Shown: positions 43,947 to 53,952, numbered from the stretch's first letter. The stretch: DNA of 64,000 nucleotides from Lentibacillus populi (GCA_014642895.1 BMJD01000011.1:1-64000), one strand, 5' to 3'. Translations and numbers: made by a program. Notes: a model not told the origin generated them from the sequence alone.

Positions 43947-44402
43947 TTAGTTGAGGCTCACACGATGTGGGTAACAAAGACGAAGGCATAAGGCAGTGGC
44001 ATTCTTAGTCTTTGTTCCTAAAATCAGAAATTTACGGGCTGTTATACCCACCTTCCCATTTTTGGTTTACTCACACTTAGAGGTGGAGGTACTACTGCCC
44101 GTTAATGCGTGATAAAATTAAGTGGACAGTAAAAGCTTTTTATCTTTCAATAATACATCAAAGAAAAAGCACCCTTAATTCCTTGCCAAAGGTGCTTTAT
44201 GCCAAAATTTTATATTAAAGATGGTGCCGGTCCTGCTTTACTTTTGCGAATAATATCTTCCTAGCTAAACCCATCATGACACTCTTTATTGCTTTTTTTA
44301 TTTTTTTATTGACATTACATATACTCCCTCACTATTCATCTTTTAGAAAATCCATTATAAATGATACGTACTGTTGTTTAGCAGATAACGTCATCATAAA
44401 CA
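43947..44402. other. gene-free region with inverted repeats
   Basis: No gene is seen. ACGGGC/GCCCGT (44034-44039, 44097-44102) encloses CCACCT/AGGTGG, a nested structure that may be the remnant of an insertion element. AAAGCACC/GGTGCTTT (44166-44173, 44191-44198) is a weak hairpin without a strong T-run. Confidence 0.4.
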
Positions 44403-44437
44403 AGTGGCACACCGCTATTGGTGTGCCACTTTCCTTA
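44403..44437 (-). terminator. hairpin downstream of the mmsA gene
   Basis: Eleven-bp stem AGTGGCACACC / GGTGTGCCACT (44403-44413, 44420-44430) with a six-base loop, 86 bases after the leftward stop. The T-runs are short on both sides. Confidence 0.55.
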
Positions 44438-44515
44438 TTTACACGGTTACCTCAGATTTATTCCAGATAGTAAGTGGACATTATGGCAAAATCCTTTGAT
44501 CATTTCGTATACTGC

Positions 44516-45976
44516 TTATATCCAGCGAGTCGTTATAACCTTTTTACGCGTATAGAATTCAATCCCGTCTTTCCCATTCACATGAAGATCTCCATAGAAA
44601 GAATCTTTCCAACCCGAGAAAGGGAAAAAGGCCATTGGCGCCGGTACACCGATGTTGACTCCAAGCATACCTGCATCAATCGTTTCACGGAATTCACGAA
44701 CACTTCCACCATCATTGGTAAAAATACACGAACCATTCGCAAAACGTGATTTATTTGTTAATGTTACAGCTTCTTTAAGATTTTTCACCCGGGAAATAGA
44801 TAGGACTGGCGCAAATATTTCATCCTGCCAAATCTTCATTTCGCTCGTGACATTGTCAAAGATAGTCGGCCCGACAAAATACCCTTCTCGTTTAATACTT
44901 TCATCATTTCTTCCATCCCGAACAAGTGTCGCACCTTCTTTTTCACCTGTTTCAATATATTGGAGTGTTCGTTCCTTATGCTGATCACGGATAACGGGTC
45001 CGAGAAAAACACCTTCATCCAAACCATTGCCAATCTTAATTTCATTTGCCTTCTGTACAAGTTTTTCAATTAGTTCATCGGCTATTGGCTCTTCCACTGC
45101 TACCACAGAGCAGGCCATACAGCGTTCTCCAGCCGAACCGAACGCAGCACTAATGATTTGTGTTGCAGCATTCTCCAAATCAGCATCTTTAAGAACGATT
45201 GAATGGTTTTTAGCTCCGGAAAGCGCCTGAACACGTTTAAGGTTTTCCGTTCCTTTTTTATACACATACTCAGCTACAGGCTGTGAACCAACAAACGAAA
45301 TAGCACCAACCTTTTCATGCTCCAATAGACCATTTACAACATCATGTGCTCCATGAACAATATTAAATACACCCTTTGGCAAGCCGGCCTCTTCCAGTAA
45401 TTCCGCCAGACGATTAGCCAGAAGCGGTGTACGTTCGGACGGTTTTAACACAAACGTATTCCCAGTTACAATCGCCATCGGAAACATCCAGCACGGAACC
45501 ATCATTGGAAAGTTGAATGGGGTAATTCCTCCAACCACTCCGATCGGATAGCGATAAACGCCCGATTCCAGTCCTGACGCAATCGATGGCAATTGTGATC
45601 CCATTGATAAAGCAGGTGCTCCCGCAGCAAATTCTACACATTCGATCCCGCGTAAAACTTCCCCATAAGCTTCTTTATAGCTCTTGCCGTTTTCAACAGT
45701 AACCAGTTCGGCAAGTTCCTCCCAATGGTCTACCAGTAATTGTTGATACTTAAATAGAATTCGCGCACGTTTGGGGACTGGAACCTCCTTCCACGACTGG
45801 AACGCCTCGGAGGCTACTGCCACAGCATTGTCTAAATCTTTACTTATTGAAAGGGGTACCTGTGCGATAACCTCTCCTGTTGCTGGATTGTATACTTCCG
45901 CAGTCTTATCCGATACAGCCTCAATCCATTCCCCACCAATATAATTTTTAAGCGACTTTAATTGAGTTTGTGTCAT
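44516..45976 (-). CDS. mmsA: CoA-acylating methylmalonate/malonate-semialdehyde dehydrogenase
   Basis: 486 residues, aldehyde dehydrogenase of the MmsA/IolA type. Unlike hydrolytic ALDHs it lacks the general-base Glu ([14 protein letters not shown] in that region) and has the Cys in [25 protein letters not shown] and [14 protein letters not shown] are further MmsA hallmarks. It converts malonate semialdehyde to acetyl-CoA, CO2 and NADH, the last step of beta-alanine breakdown, which fits its position after the transaminase. Some enzymes also serve valine or inositol pathways. Confidence 0.9.
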   Translation of the reverse strand: MTQTQLKSLKNYIGGEWIEAVSDKTAEVYNPATGEVIAQVPLSISKDLDNAVAVASEAFQSWKEVPVPKRARILFKYQQLLVDHWEELAELVTVENGKSYKEAYGEVLRGIECVEFAAGAPALSMGSQLPSIASGLESGVYRYPIGVVGGITPFNFPMMVPCWMFPMAIVTGNTFVLKPSERTPLLANRLAELLEEAGLPKGVFNIVHGAHDVVNGLLEHEKVGAISFVGSQPVAEYVYKKGTENLKRVQALSGAKNHSIVLKDADLENAATQIISAAFGSAGERCMACSVVAVEEPIADELIEKLVQKANEIKIGNGLDEGVFLGPVIRDQHKERTLQYIETGEKEGATLVRDGRNDESIKREGYFVGPTIFDNVTSEMKIWQDEIFAPVLSISRVKNLKEAVTLTNKSRFANGSCIFTNDGGSVREFRETIDAGMLGVNIGVPAPMAFFPFSGWKDSFYGDLHVNGKDGIEFYTRKKVITTRWI

Positions 45977-46030
45977 ATATGAATTACCTCCCGCTTTTTT
46001 GTTAATAAGAAAGTCTTGTTATTTGATTTT

Positions 46031-47404
46031 TTAAGACGCATTTTCTTTAAATACCTTTTTTACAACAGAGATAATGAACGCTAAATCCTCATCTGTGCAA
46101 GAAAGTGGTGGACATATTGCCAAAATATTATTATATCCAGCTACCGTATCACCATTTTTGCCAATAATCAGGCCACTCGCTTTACAATCACTGATGATTT
46201 TATTCACGCGATCAGGTGAGGCTGGTTTCTTCGTATTTTTGTCCTCCACCATTTCAATTCCCATGAGAAAGCCTAAACCACGTACATCACCAACAAATGG
46301 ATGGTCTGCCAATTCGGCAAGCTCCTGTTGTAATCGCTCACCCAATACCGCAGATCTTCCCACCAAATTCTCCCGTTCCATAATTTCAATATTCTTGAGC
46401 GCCAATGCACAAGCTGCCGGGTTGCCGCCAAACGTGTTCACATGACGGAAATGGCTGTTTTCTCCATTATCTTCAAAGGTTTTATAGATATCTTTACGAA
46501 CCGCGGTAACTGACAACGGTAAGTAAGCACTGGTCAGTCCCTTCGCCATCGTAACCATATCCGGTTTGATATCAAAATGCTGATGGCCAAACATTTTTCC
46601 AGTTCTGCCAAATCCGCAAATAACCTCATCGATGATTAATAAAACACCATGCTTTTTACAAATCTCCTGTACTTTTTCCACATAGACACGATCCGGAATC
46701 AGAATACCTCCACCCGTGATTAGCGGCTCCATAATGACACCGGCAACAGTTTCTGCTTGCTCCCAGACAATTTTATCTTCCAGTTCCTGTGCCCGTTGCA
46801 AATTATATTCCTTCACCGATACCCCAGCTGGTCTCCGGTAATTATCAGGCGGTGAAACGTGTAAAAACCCGGAGGTAAGCGGTTCATATTTATATTTTCT
46901 TAATGCCTGCCCTGTTGCCGATAATGCCCCCAATGATCCACCATGATAGGCCCGGTAACGCGAAATAAATTTATGTCTTGCCGGTTCTCCATTCTGCTGA
47001 TGGTATTGCCGGGCGATTTTAAAAGCAACCTCATTGGCATCAGAACCGCTATTGGAATAAAAGATCATATAGTCATCGTCAAGCAGCTCATTTAACTTTT
47101 CAGCAAGTTCAATTCCTGGTACATGGCTCTGCGTCATCGATGTGTAAGCCATCTGCTGCATTTGTTCATATGCTGCCCGCGCCAGCTCCTCGCGACCATA
47201 GCCAACATTTACACACCATAATCCTGACATGCCATCCAAATATTTATTGCCAGCATAATCAGTGATCCATGCTCCCTTTCCTTCCGTTACCACCACTGGC
47301 TGTTTCTTGTCGTTATATTGTGAGATATGATGCCACACATTCTCGCGGTCTTTCTCCACAATAGATTGGGATTGCCTTGCATCTTTAGCAGTCTTCATCT
47401 CCAC
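46031..47404 (-). CDS. class III aminotransferase, probably beta-alanine:pyruvate type
   Basis: 457 residues. PLP enzyme class III: IFYSNSGSDANEVAFKIARQY, YRAYHGGSLGALSATGQ, IMEPLITGGGIL, LIIDEVICGFGRTG and Schiff-base Lys in VTMAKGLTSAYLPLS. It lies 54 bases before mmsA and divergent from pucR in the pyrimidine cluster, so beta-alanine (from uracil) to malonate semialdehyde is the predicted reaction; 3-aminoisobutyrate from thymine would be handled equally. SD is AAGGAG. A cre box and putative PucR sites lie upstream. Confidence 0.82.
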   Translation of the reverse strand: MEMKTAKDARQSQSIVEKDRENVWHHISQYNDKKQPVVVTEGKGAWITDYAGNKYLDGMSGLWCVNVGYGREELARAAYEQMQQMAYTSMTQSHVPGIELAEKLNELLDDDYMIFYSNSGSDANEVAFKIARQYHQQNGEPARHKFISRYRAYHGGSLGALSATGQALRKYKYEPLTSGFLHVSPPDNYRRPAGVSVKEYNLQRAQELEDKIVWEQAETVAGVIMEPLITGGGILIPDRVYVEKVQEICKKHGVLLIIDEVICGFGRTGKMFGHQHFDIKPDMVTMAKGLTSAYLPLSVTAVRKDIYKTFEDNGENSHFRHVNTFGGNPAACALALKNIEIMERENLVGRSAVLGERLQQELAELADHPFVGDVRGLGFLMGIEMVEDKNTKKPASPDRVNKIISDCKASGLIIGKNGDTVAGYNNILAICPPLSCTDEDLAFIISVVKKVFKENAS

Positions 47405-47451
47405 TTTCTCCTTCCAATAATTGATTTTATCCTTTGTCCATAACCTATTAT

Positions 47452-47465
47452 TGTAAGCGGTTACT
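47452..47465. promoter_or_regulatory. cre box (CcpA site)
   Basis: TGTAAGCGGTTACT matches the cre consensus TGWNANCGNTNWCA at all but the last position. It lies in the leader of the transaminase-mmsA operon, 48 bp before the ATG, where bound CcpA would act as a roadblock. Confidence 0.6.
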
Positions 47466-47549
47466 ACCCAATGCTGTTATTCCCTCCTAAATCAGTCGTC
47501 CTTGTGTTGACAGCCTCTTACCGATCCTTCATAATTTATTTTACAAAGA

Positions 47550-47590
47550 ATTATAAACATTGTAACTTCACACTTTGTAACATGATACAT
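47550..47590. promoter_or_regulatory. candidate PucR site over the divergent promoter region
   Basis: Direct repeats ATTGTAAC (47559-47566) and TTTGTAAC (47574-47581) are 15 bases apart. A TATAAT for the leftward operon lies at 47555-47550 (minus). CTTTGTAACATGATACAT at 47573-47590 is nearly repeated at 55570, upstream of preT. Confidence 0.4.
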
Positions 47591-47621
47591 GAATTGCTTT
47601 AACATTGTGGAGGGATGCATT

Positions 47622-49253
47622 TTGATCGGAAAATTCGAATTAACCATAAGTGATATTCTGCAAAGAGATATCTTTAAAACTGCCAAAGTGATTGCCGGAA
47701 ATGAGGGATTAGATAAGCTGGTAAGATGGACACATATTTTAGAAACGAACAAATTTGATTCCCTAATCAATGGTGGTGAGTTAATTCTAACCACCGGCGC
47801 TGGCCTGAAACTCGACTCTTCCACGGAGTTGACTTATTTCAGGAATTTAATTAATAGAAATGCAGCAGGGATTTGTGTAGAAATTGGCACACATGTCACT
47901 CATATTTCCAATGAGGTGATACAATTAGCCAATCAATATCAATTCCCCATCATTGTATTTGATCGTTTTGTAAAATTTGTTGATATTACGCAGGACCTTC
48001 ATTCCCTAATCATTAACCAACACCACCAAATGCTCAGTCAGTTAAATGAATTATCAACGAAATTTAATGAGCTTTCATTATTGCCCAATGGTATTTTGAA
48101 AATCCTTCAGGAACTGAATACTTATTTAAAAGAAGAAACCTTATATATTACGGATGAGGCGCGGTCATATTATTACCCACCCGAAACAAAGTACATAGAA
48201 GAAAAAGTTCGTTCACACTTATCAGATTTTGACTTCCATCCTGCAAAGGAAAACTTCATTTCACTAGATGAAGGGAAATTTGCTGTAGTAGCAGTTAAAG
48301 GATTAGGGCAAATTTGGGGTTATCTATGCTTGCAGGTTGGTCAAAACGTATTGAAGGATTTTCTTTTCTCCGTGATGGATCGAGCGGCACTATCCATTGC
48401 ACAAATTACGTTAAGAAACAGAACTATTGAAGAGCGAAAACAGAATATAGAAGATAAGGTTGTTCGAAACCTATTACATGGAAAGGACTACGATGCTGAC
48501 GAACTCCACACCATAGTACCTTTGTCTGCGAATAATTTTCATTACAGGCTGATTTTAATGCAAAACAATCGACCGGAAATTAACGCCGAAGAGGAAGATT
48601 GGAACGAAATAAAACTGCAACGATCAGTGATGTTCCGCTCTTTGTTTAAAAAACACGGGTTCTACCCTGCTGTATCTGTAAGTAAAAGTGATACCGCTAT
48701 TATTGCATCCTTTCGGGTAAAAGATGAATCCGAACAAGGGATAGCTAAATTTTCTCCCATCGTGCAGGCAATAATGGATATGTGTGTCAAAAATATTTTT
48801 GACGGCAGTACATGTATTTTAGGAATTAGTAAGATTAATAAAGATATATCCGCTTTAGCAACCAGTTATCAAGAAGCTAAAAAAGTTCTTTTCTTACAGA
48901 AGGCTAACATCAAATCATCCATTTTCTATGAAAATATTGGCGTGTATCGATTGCTTTTCGATCATCGAGGTGAGCATTTAAAATCTTACATTAACGATTT
49001 GCTGACACCCTTAATCAAGTATGATCAGGAAACGAAAAGCGAACTATTAAGAACCCTGGAAGTATATTTGAATTGCCGCGGTTCCAAAAAAGAGGCTGCA
49101 GAGCAATTATTTATTGTCCGGCAAACACTGTATCATCGTCTCCGAAAAATAGGAGAATTACTTGGGAAAGATTTTATGGAACCGAGCAATCGCCTAGCCC
49201 TGGAGCTTGCTATTAAGGCCTATTATATTTCAAATGTTACCGGAAATGGTTGA
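47622..49253 (+). CDS. PucR family transcriptional regulator
   Basis: 543 residues from a TTG at 47622, selected because GGAGGG is seven bases before it; the upstream ATG at 47589 has no site. The N-terminal PucR domain (about 1-130: LTISDILQRDIFKTAKVIAG, LINGGELILTTGAGL) should bind a purine or pyrimidine-derived ligand. The C-terminus has the PucR HTH_30 (LRTLEVYLNCRGSKKEAAEQ then LFIVRQTLYHRLRKIGELLG). It is divergent from the transaminase operon and is the likely activator of the pyrimidine genes, as PucR is for purine degradation in B. subtilis. Confidence 0.88.
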   Translation: MIGKFELTISDILQRDIFKTAKVIAGNEGLDKLVRWTHILETNKFDSLINGGELILTTGAGLKLDSSTELTYFRNLINRNAAGICVEIGTHVTHISNEVIQLANQYQFPIIVFDRFVKFVDITQDLHSLIINQHHQMLSQLNELSTKFNELSLLPNGILKILQELNTYLKEETLYITDEARSYYYPPETKYIEEKVRSHLSDFDFHPAKENFISLDEGKFAVVAVKGLGQIWGYLCLQVGQNVLKDFLFSVMDRAALSIAQITLRNRTIEERKQNIEDKVVRNLLHGKDYDADELHTIVPLSANNFHYRLILMQNNRPEINAEEEDWNEIKLQRSVMFRSLFKKHGFYPAVSVSKSDTAIIASFRVKDESEQGIAKFSPIVQAIMDMCVKNIFDGSTCILGISKINKDISALATSYQEAKKVLFLQKANIKSSIFYENIGVYRLLFDHRGEHLKSYINDLLTPLIKYDQETKSELLRTLEVYLNCRGSKKEAAEQLFIVRQTLYHRLRKIGELLGKDFMEPSNRLALELAIKAYYISNVTGNG

Positions 49254-49279
49254 AAGAGATCATCTTGATTTCTTTCAAC
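49249..49279. terminator. hairpin between convergent pucR and carbamoylase genes
   Basis: GTTGAAAGA / TCTTTCAAC stem (49249-49257, 49271-49279), overlapping the pucR stop. T-runs are weak, so efficiency is uncertain. Confidence 0.4.
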
Positions 49280-49296
49280 TATTCCCCATAGAACAA

Positions 49297-50535
49297 CTAC
49301 TTTGCCGTCAGATCTAAAACGGCCTGCAGCATAACATTTACTCCGTTTTCACAGTCCTCCCATGGTGTCCATTCATCTTCCGCATGGCTCTTACCGTTTA
49401 CACTCGGCACAAAGATCATAGCAGTTGGAATATATGTTGCGATAAACTGTGCATCATGTCCGGCACCACTGACCATGCGCTTATAGGAATATCCGATATT
49501 TTTCGCTGATTGTTCTACTGCATTTACGATTTTCTCATCAAACCATACTGTATTCCGATCCCATTGTTTCGTTGTTTTCACCTCACATTTTTCTCTGCCA
49601 GTGGATTCAGGGAGCCCCTGAATAATTTCCTCCACTTGCCTGATGGTTTTGGCATCCTGATGTCTTGCCTCAAGGGTAAACACAACCTTATTGGGAATGA
49701 CGGTATGAATGTTTGGACTAACATTCATTCTGCCAATCGTATAGACCAATTTATCATCCAGTTTGTTCATTTTCTCACGTATTTCAGTAATTAAATTATT
49801 GGTAGCAAATAAGGCATCTTTTCGCATTGACATTGGAGTTGTACCCGCATGGTCGGAATCACCGCTAACCTCGATCTCATAATTGACCATCCCAACCACA
49901 CATTCAACGACACCAATCTGCAGTGATTCACTTTCTAACACAGGCCCCTGTTCAATGTGTAACTCTAAAAAGGCAGCTGCATCTGTTAACCGATTTGTTT
50001 CCTTTCCTGCAAAGCCACTGTTCTTTAGTGCCTCCCCAAATGTAATGCCCTCCGTGTCTGTTGACTGCAACATGGTCGATTTATCAAACCAGCCGGAAAG
50101 CACACCGGAAGACATCATCGCGGGTTCAAATCGCGCCCCCTCTTCATTGGTAATATTGGCAACTACAATAGGCACCTGAGGCTTGATGCCATTTTCAACG
50201 ATGGTCCGGACAACTTCCAGTCCTGTCAATACACCAAGCACACCGTCAAAACGTCCACCTTTTTTTACGGAATCCAAATGGGACCCTACAACCACTGGAG
50301 GCTGATCATTATCTATTCCCGGCAATGTTGCGTACATATTGGCCATATCATCCCACACGACCGTCATTCCAAGCTTTTCACACTCGGATTGGAAATGCTT
50401 CCTAGCTTTAAGATCTATGTCAGACAATGCTAAGCGGGTAACACCATTGTTTTCGGTTCTGCCAAAATCAGCGAACTCCTCGATGGTATTTTTTAGCCGT
50501 TTCCCATTGATCAGTACCTTTTGTTTTTCCATCAT
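49297..50535 (-). CDS. pydC: beta-ureidopropionase (hydantoinase/carbamoylase family Zn amidase)
   Basis: 412 residues, M20 peptidase fold. Metal ligands are visible in VVGSHLDSVKKGGRFDG (His, Asp), ITNEEGARF (Glu) and LELHIEQGPVLE (His), with the lid-domain substrate motif GDSDHAGTTPMSMRKDAL and a final ligand His in NGKSHAEDEW. This family includes allantoate amidohydrolase, L-carbamoylase and bacterial beta-ureidopropionase; the context of PreTA, dihydropyrimidinase and beta-alanine transaminase points to N-carbamoyl-beta-alanine. SD GGGGAGG is five to eight bases before the ATG. Confidence 0.85.
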   Translation of the reverse strand: MMEKQKVLINGKRLKNTIEEFADFGRTENNGVTRLALSDIDLKARKHFQSECEKLGMTVVWDDMANMYATLPGIDNDQPPVVVGSHLDSVKKGGRFDGVLGVLTGLEVVRTIVENGIKPQVPIVVANITNEEGARFEPAMMSSGVLSGWFDKSTMLQSTDTEGITFGEALKNSGFAGKETNRLTDAAAFLELHIEQGPVLESESLQIGVVECVVGMVNYEIEVSGDSDHAGTTPMSMRKDALFATNNLITEIREKMNKLDDKLVYTIGRMNVSPNIHTVIPNKVVFTLEARHQDAKTIRQVEEIIQGLPESTGREKCEVKTTKQWDRNTVWFDEKIVNAVEQSAKNIGYSYKRMVSGAGHDAQFIATYIPTAMIFVPSVNGKSHAEDEWTPWEDCENGVNVMLQAVLDLTAK

Positions 50536-50567
50536 TTTTTGCCTCCCCTTCCATTTCTCTCTTGTGT

Positions 50568-50795
50568 TTACTCAGTCATTTGTTCTTGCTGCTTGATGTA
50601 CAATGTCGTAAAATACTTTCGACTATCCGGGTGTGTTAAACGTATTGTCTTTTTATCTGAAGTCATTTTATTCTCGAATTCGACTACATCTCCATCAAGC
50701 GTACCTTTTGAAGCCGTCATGATATACCCTTTTTTCACCAAATCATCCACTTGACGTTTTTCTGATAGAAATGCATCATAGCTTGACAAGGCCAT
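50568..50795 (-). CDS. small conserved-looking protein of the pyrimidine operon
   Basis: 75 residues from the ATG at 50795 (AAAGGAGGG three bases upstream), soluble and mixed alpha/beta (MALSSYDAFLSEKRQVDDLV, GTLDGDVVEFENKM, RLTHPDSRKYFTTLYIKQ). Its start lies 18 bases beyond the permease stop and its end is 32 bases from the carbamoylase start, so it is part of the operon. No family is recognised. The excellent ribosome site and tight packing argue for a real gene, perhaps an accessory of a pyrimidine enzyme. Confidence 0.65.
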   Translation of the reverse strand: MALSSYDAFLSEKRQVDDLVKKGYIMTASKGTLDGDVVEFENKMTSDKKTIRLTHPDSRKYFTTLYIKQQEQMTE

Positions 50796-50812
50796 GTTCC
50801 CTCCTTTATCCA

Positions 50813-52288
50813 TTAACCTACTACTTCTTCCTGACTTTCTCCACTACTTTCCTTAATTACCCAATCGCGTCCGACGGTAATTCCCAAGTATTTTTCGTCG
50901 TTTGGATCCTCTATTTCGGCCTGTGGAAATTTTTTGAAGTACCAATGTTTAGCCAGCACATAGTAAACAGCTCCTGCTATAATAAATCCGACGATAAACG
51001 AATAATCCATGAAAAGAATGGCTACAATACCGCCAATCACCCAAGCAATAAAACCAACGATGTTTACACCACCATGGAACCTGAACTGTCCGTCATGCTC
51101 GTATAGTTCCTGTACATTTACCCTTCGCTTCCGCAACATATAATAATCGACAACGAGAATCCCGCTTATCGCTGACAAAACGGCCCCAAAGAATAACAAC
51201 GCCTGAGTCAATATTTCATAGACACTCCAAGGCTGAATAACCGTTCCGACAATCCCGACAACAAATACTGCAATCGCATTGGATACTTTTGGCCCTAATA
51301 CATTTGAAAAAATAGCAGCAGCAGGTACGATGTTTGCAGCCGTATTCGTGGACCACTGTGTCAGTACAATCATCAGAAGCAGCATTGCCAGCATCCAGCC
51401 GGAAGCAGTCTCCTGTAACGCGATAACCGGGTTAGAACTGCCTGCAACCATAAAGGCTGCCGCACCAATCATGATCATAAATGTTTCCGTCAATGGCATG
51501 GCAATCAGGCTACCGATCAAATTCGTTCTGTTTCGTTTAAACCAATTTCTTTCATATTTAGGTGCCTTAAAAAACCGTGATATGGTCGGGATATCGCACC
51601 CCAGTGTTGCCCAGAAACCCATATTGGCAAAAATAACGATCATAAATGCTGTAACCGCGGCGCCTCCTGTAACTGGACTTGCTGCCCAAGCCCATACATT
51701 GCCACCTTGTTCGGCAATATCCGCTGTTAACGTGTTATAGATGATCAAGGATAAAATAATAATGATCGGGGCAGCAATATCGGCAAAGCGTTCCACCCAT
51801 TTAATACCGGAAGCAGTATTAATTAACTGTACAATGGCAAATATCAAATAGCATAACAACCAGTTATCAAATTCCGGATTGATCGTATGGATGATCGAAT
51901 TGATCGCGGTTGAACCGAAATACGTATTTAGCCCAAACCAAAATGATGCTGTGACTGCTCGTGCTATCGAGGGGATATGAGTTCCAACTATACCAAAGGG
52001 TGCTCGCATATAAACTGGAAAAGACAAGCCATGTTCCACCCCGATATCTCCGACAATTGAAATAAAAATACCAACCGCAATACAGCCGATCAACGTTGCC
52101 AGTACTACCCAGGGCAAGGAAATACTTTGAACTCCGGAGGCGCCGATATCAAAGGTTGCTAAAAGTATGGCCATCCCAACCCACATTGCAAAAAATCCCA
52201 TGACTCCTATCTTCCGCTGATTATAACCAATTGGAAGTAAATCCGGTGACTTTAGGTACGAGTTGTTGTTTTCATTAGTCTTTCCCAT
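50813..52288 (-). CDS. NCS1 family nucleobase:cation symporter
   Basis: 491 residues with 12 membrane helices. NCS1 features: LLPIGYNQRKIGVMGFFAMW at the N-terminus, the helix-1 stretch WVGMAILLATFDIGASGVQS, and FPVYMRAPFGIVGTHIPSIARAV before helix 3. Members import uracil, cytosine, allantoin or hydantoins. In this setting uracil, thymine or dihydropyrimidine uptake is most likely. It heads a segment followed by the 75-residue protein and the carbamoylase. The leader contains a hairpin and a repeat element. Confidence 0.85.
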   Translation of the reverse strand: MGKTNENNNSYLKSPDLLPIGYNQRKIGVMGFFAMWVGMAILLATFDIGASGVQSISLPWVVLATLIGCIAVGIFISIVGDIGVEHGLSFPVYMRAPFGIVGTHIPSIARAVTASFWFGLNTYFGSTAINSIIHTINPEFDNWLLCYLIFAIVQLINTASGIKWVERFADIAAPIIIILSLIIYNTLTADIAEQGGNVWAWAASPVTGGAAVTAFMIVIFANMGFWATLGCDIPTISRFFKAPKYERNWFKRNRTNLIGSLIAMPLTETFMIMIGAAAFMVAGSSNPVIALQETASGWMLAMLLLMIVLTQWSTNTAANIVPAAAIFSNVLGPKVSNAIAVFVVGIVGTVIQPWSVYEILTQALLFFGAVLSAISGILVVDYYMLRKRRVNVQELYEHDGQFRFHGGVNIVGFIAWVIGGIVAILFMDYSFIVGFIIAGAVYYVLAKHWYFKKFPQAEIEDPNDEKYLGITVGRDWVIKESSGESQEEVVG

Positions 52289-52320
52289 CGTTTTTCCCCT
52301 TTTAATTTATTGAGGATCAC

Positions 52321-52347
52321 GAAGCTGTTTGATCGTCAAACAGCTTC
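52321..52347. other. 12-bp hairpin in the NCS1 leader
   Basis: GAAGCTGTTTGA (52321-52332) and TCAAACAGCTTC (52336-52347) form a perfect stem with a three-base loop. No T-run follows on the minus strand; it could be an operator or an RNA element rather than a terminator. Confidence 0.4.
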
Positions 52348-52423
52348 CTCCTCAATTACTCAGTTTCATTCACGAAATCCTCCACCTTTTCCGTTTGCTT
52401 ATTTTCAGAACTAACTTTTAGTA

Positions 52424-52624
52424 ACAAAGGCGTAAGCGCCCGTTTAGAAACGTACAAACTGGAGCACTTCGCAATGAGATAAAGGAAACACGGTGAGCTG
52501 GAAGCGAACCGATGTTGACTTATCGTAGTGGAGAAGTGTGAAGTTTGCTAGTTGCTGGACGCTGGAGCCGGACGTGGCTGTCGCAGAAAGTGACATTAAC
52601 GCAGCCTGAATGTTTATACTTTCC
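52424..52624 (+). mobile_element. MITE-like repeat, internally deleted copy
   Basis: About 201 bp, flanked by TA on both sides. Bases 52430-52500 and 52510-52600 match, in opposite orientation, the element inserted in the pseudogene at 63382-63650, including CGTACAAACTGGAGCAC, GAGATAAAGGAAACACGGTG and GATGTTGACTTATCGTAGTG. The hairpin module of the longer copy is absent and replaced by a few bases. It lies between NCS1 and preA; together with the hairpin at 52321 it accounts for this gap. Confidence 0.7.
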
Positions 52625-52654
52625 TATAACTTAAAAAATGCTAACAAATGAAAA

Positions 52655-53926
52655 TCAGCTGTTACTATTCATCACTTGCAAAGCTGCCTGCCGGTCATTC
52701 CAGGACATTGGCGGTTCGGCTGGCTCAAGATCCACCATATCGATTGCCCCCTCAACTGGACAAACAATTGAACAAAGGTTGCAGCCGACACAGTCGTCTT
52801 CCCTGACCTTTAAATAATCATTGCCATTTTCATCGACCAGCATATCGATGCATTGATGGGAAGTATCTTCACAGGCGATATGACACTTATTGCAATTAAT
52901 GCAAATATCATTATTAATGCGTGCAACTATTCGGTGATTTAAATCCAAATTGCTCCAGTCTGTATATTTTTCAACTGATTTCCCAACTAGTTGACTAACA
53001 GATGCAATCCCTTTGTCATCCAAATAATTGCTCAAGCCCTCGGTCAAATCATCGATAATACTAAATCCGTGATGCATGGCTGCTGTACATATTTGCACAC
53101 CGCCGGCACCCATCAGCATAAACTCAACCGTGTCCTGCCAGGTAGAAATGCCGCCAATCCCCGAAATCGGGATATGGAAGTCCGGTTGCCGTGCGCATTC
53201 ACCAATCATATTCAGCGCAATCGGTTTAACCGCCGGTCCGCAGTAACCACCATGCGCTCCCTTTCCATTCACATTCGGTATTGGACTCCACGTATCAATG
53301 TCTACGCCTATTAAACTATTAATTGTATTGATCATACTGACTGCATCAGCGCCACCACGTTGTGCAGCTTTTGCTGTCGCGGTAATATCGGTAATATTCG
53401 GTGTTAATTTCGTAATGACCGGTACTTCTGCGACTTCCTTGGCATATAGCGTTGACTTTTCTACTAGGTCCGGATGCTGGCCTACCGCTGAACCCATTCC
53501 TCGTTCAGACATCCCATGCGGACAACCGAGGTTTAACTCAAAACCATCTACCCCGACATCTTGTACCCGTTTGACAATTTCGTGCCATTTATCCCGCTCT
53601 GGTTCTACCATTAATGAGGCAATAATGACCCGATCCGGAAAGCGTTTCTTTGTTTCATAGATTTCTTTTAAATTTTCCTCAATCGGCCGGTCGGAAACCA
53701 ATTCAATATTGTTAAAACCGGCTACCCGCTGACCGTTAAAGTGATACCCGCCAAAACGCGAGGTCACATTCAACACCGGTTCACAAAGTGTTTTCCATAC
53801 GGCACCGCCCCATCCGGCTGCAAATGCACGCTGTACCTGATAACCTGTATTCGTTGGCGGTGCAGATGCAAGCCAGTAAGGATTTGGAGACTTAATTCCT
53901 GCAAAATTGATACTGATATCAGCCAT
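52655..53926 (-). CDS. preA: NAD-dependent dihydropyrimidine dehydrogenase, catalytic subunit PreA
   Basis: 423 residues from the ATG at 53926 (GGGAGG six bases upstream). The TIM-barrel DHOdehase-like FMN domain covers residues 1-310, with the active-site loop LNLGCPHGMSERGMGSAVGQ and the FMN phosphate part ISGIGGIST. Two C-terminal [4Fe-4S] ferredoxin motifs follow: CINCNKCHIACEDTSHQC and CVGCNLCSIVCP. With PreT it reduces uracil and thymine to the 5,6-dihydro forms. It follows preT by 26 bases and ends beside the repeat element. Confidence 0.92.
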   Translation of the reverse strand: MADISINFAGIKSPNPYWLASAPPTNTGYQVQRAFAAGWGGAVWKTLCEPVLNVTSRFGGYHFNGQRVAGFNNIELVSDRPIEENLKEIYETKKRFPDRVIIASLMVEPERDKWHEIVKRVQDVGVDGFELNLGCPHGMSERGMGSAVGQHPDLVEKSTLYAKEVAEVPVITKLTPNITDITATAKAAQRGGADAVSMINTINSLIGVDIDTWSPIPNVNGKGAHGGYCGPAVKPIALNMIGECARQPDFHIPISGIGGISTWQDTVEFMLMGAGGVQICTAAMHHGFSIIDDLTEGLSNYLDDKGIASVSQLVGKSVEKYTDWSNLDLNHRIVARINNDICINCNKCHIACEDTSHQCIDMLVDENGNDYLKVREDDCVGCNLCSIVCPVEGAIDMVDLEPAEPPMSWNDRQAALQVMNSNS

Positions 53927-53952
53927 ATTCATCCTCCCATCACATTTTTTAT

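Noticed and set aside
52321-52347. Terminator for preA or NCS1
   Set aside because: It lies upstream of NCS1 and downstream of preA, but no T-run follows the stem on the minus strand.
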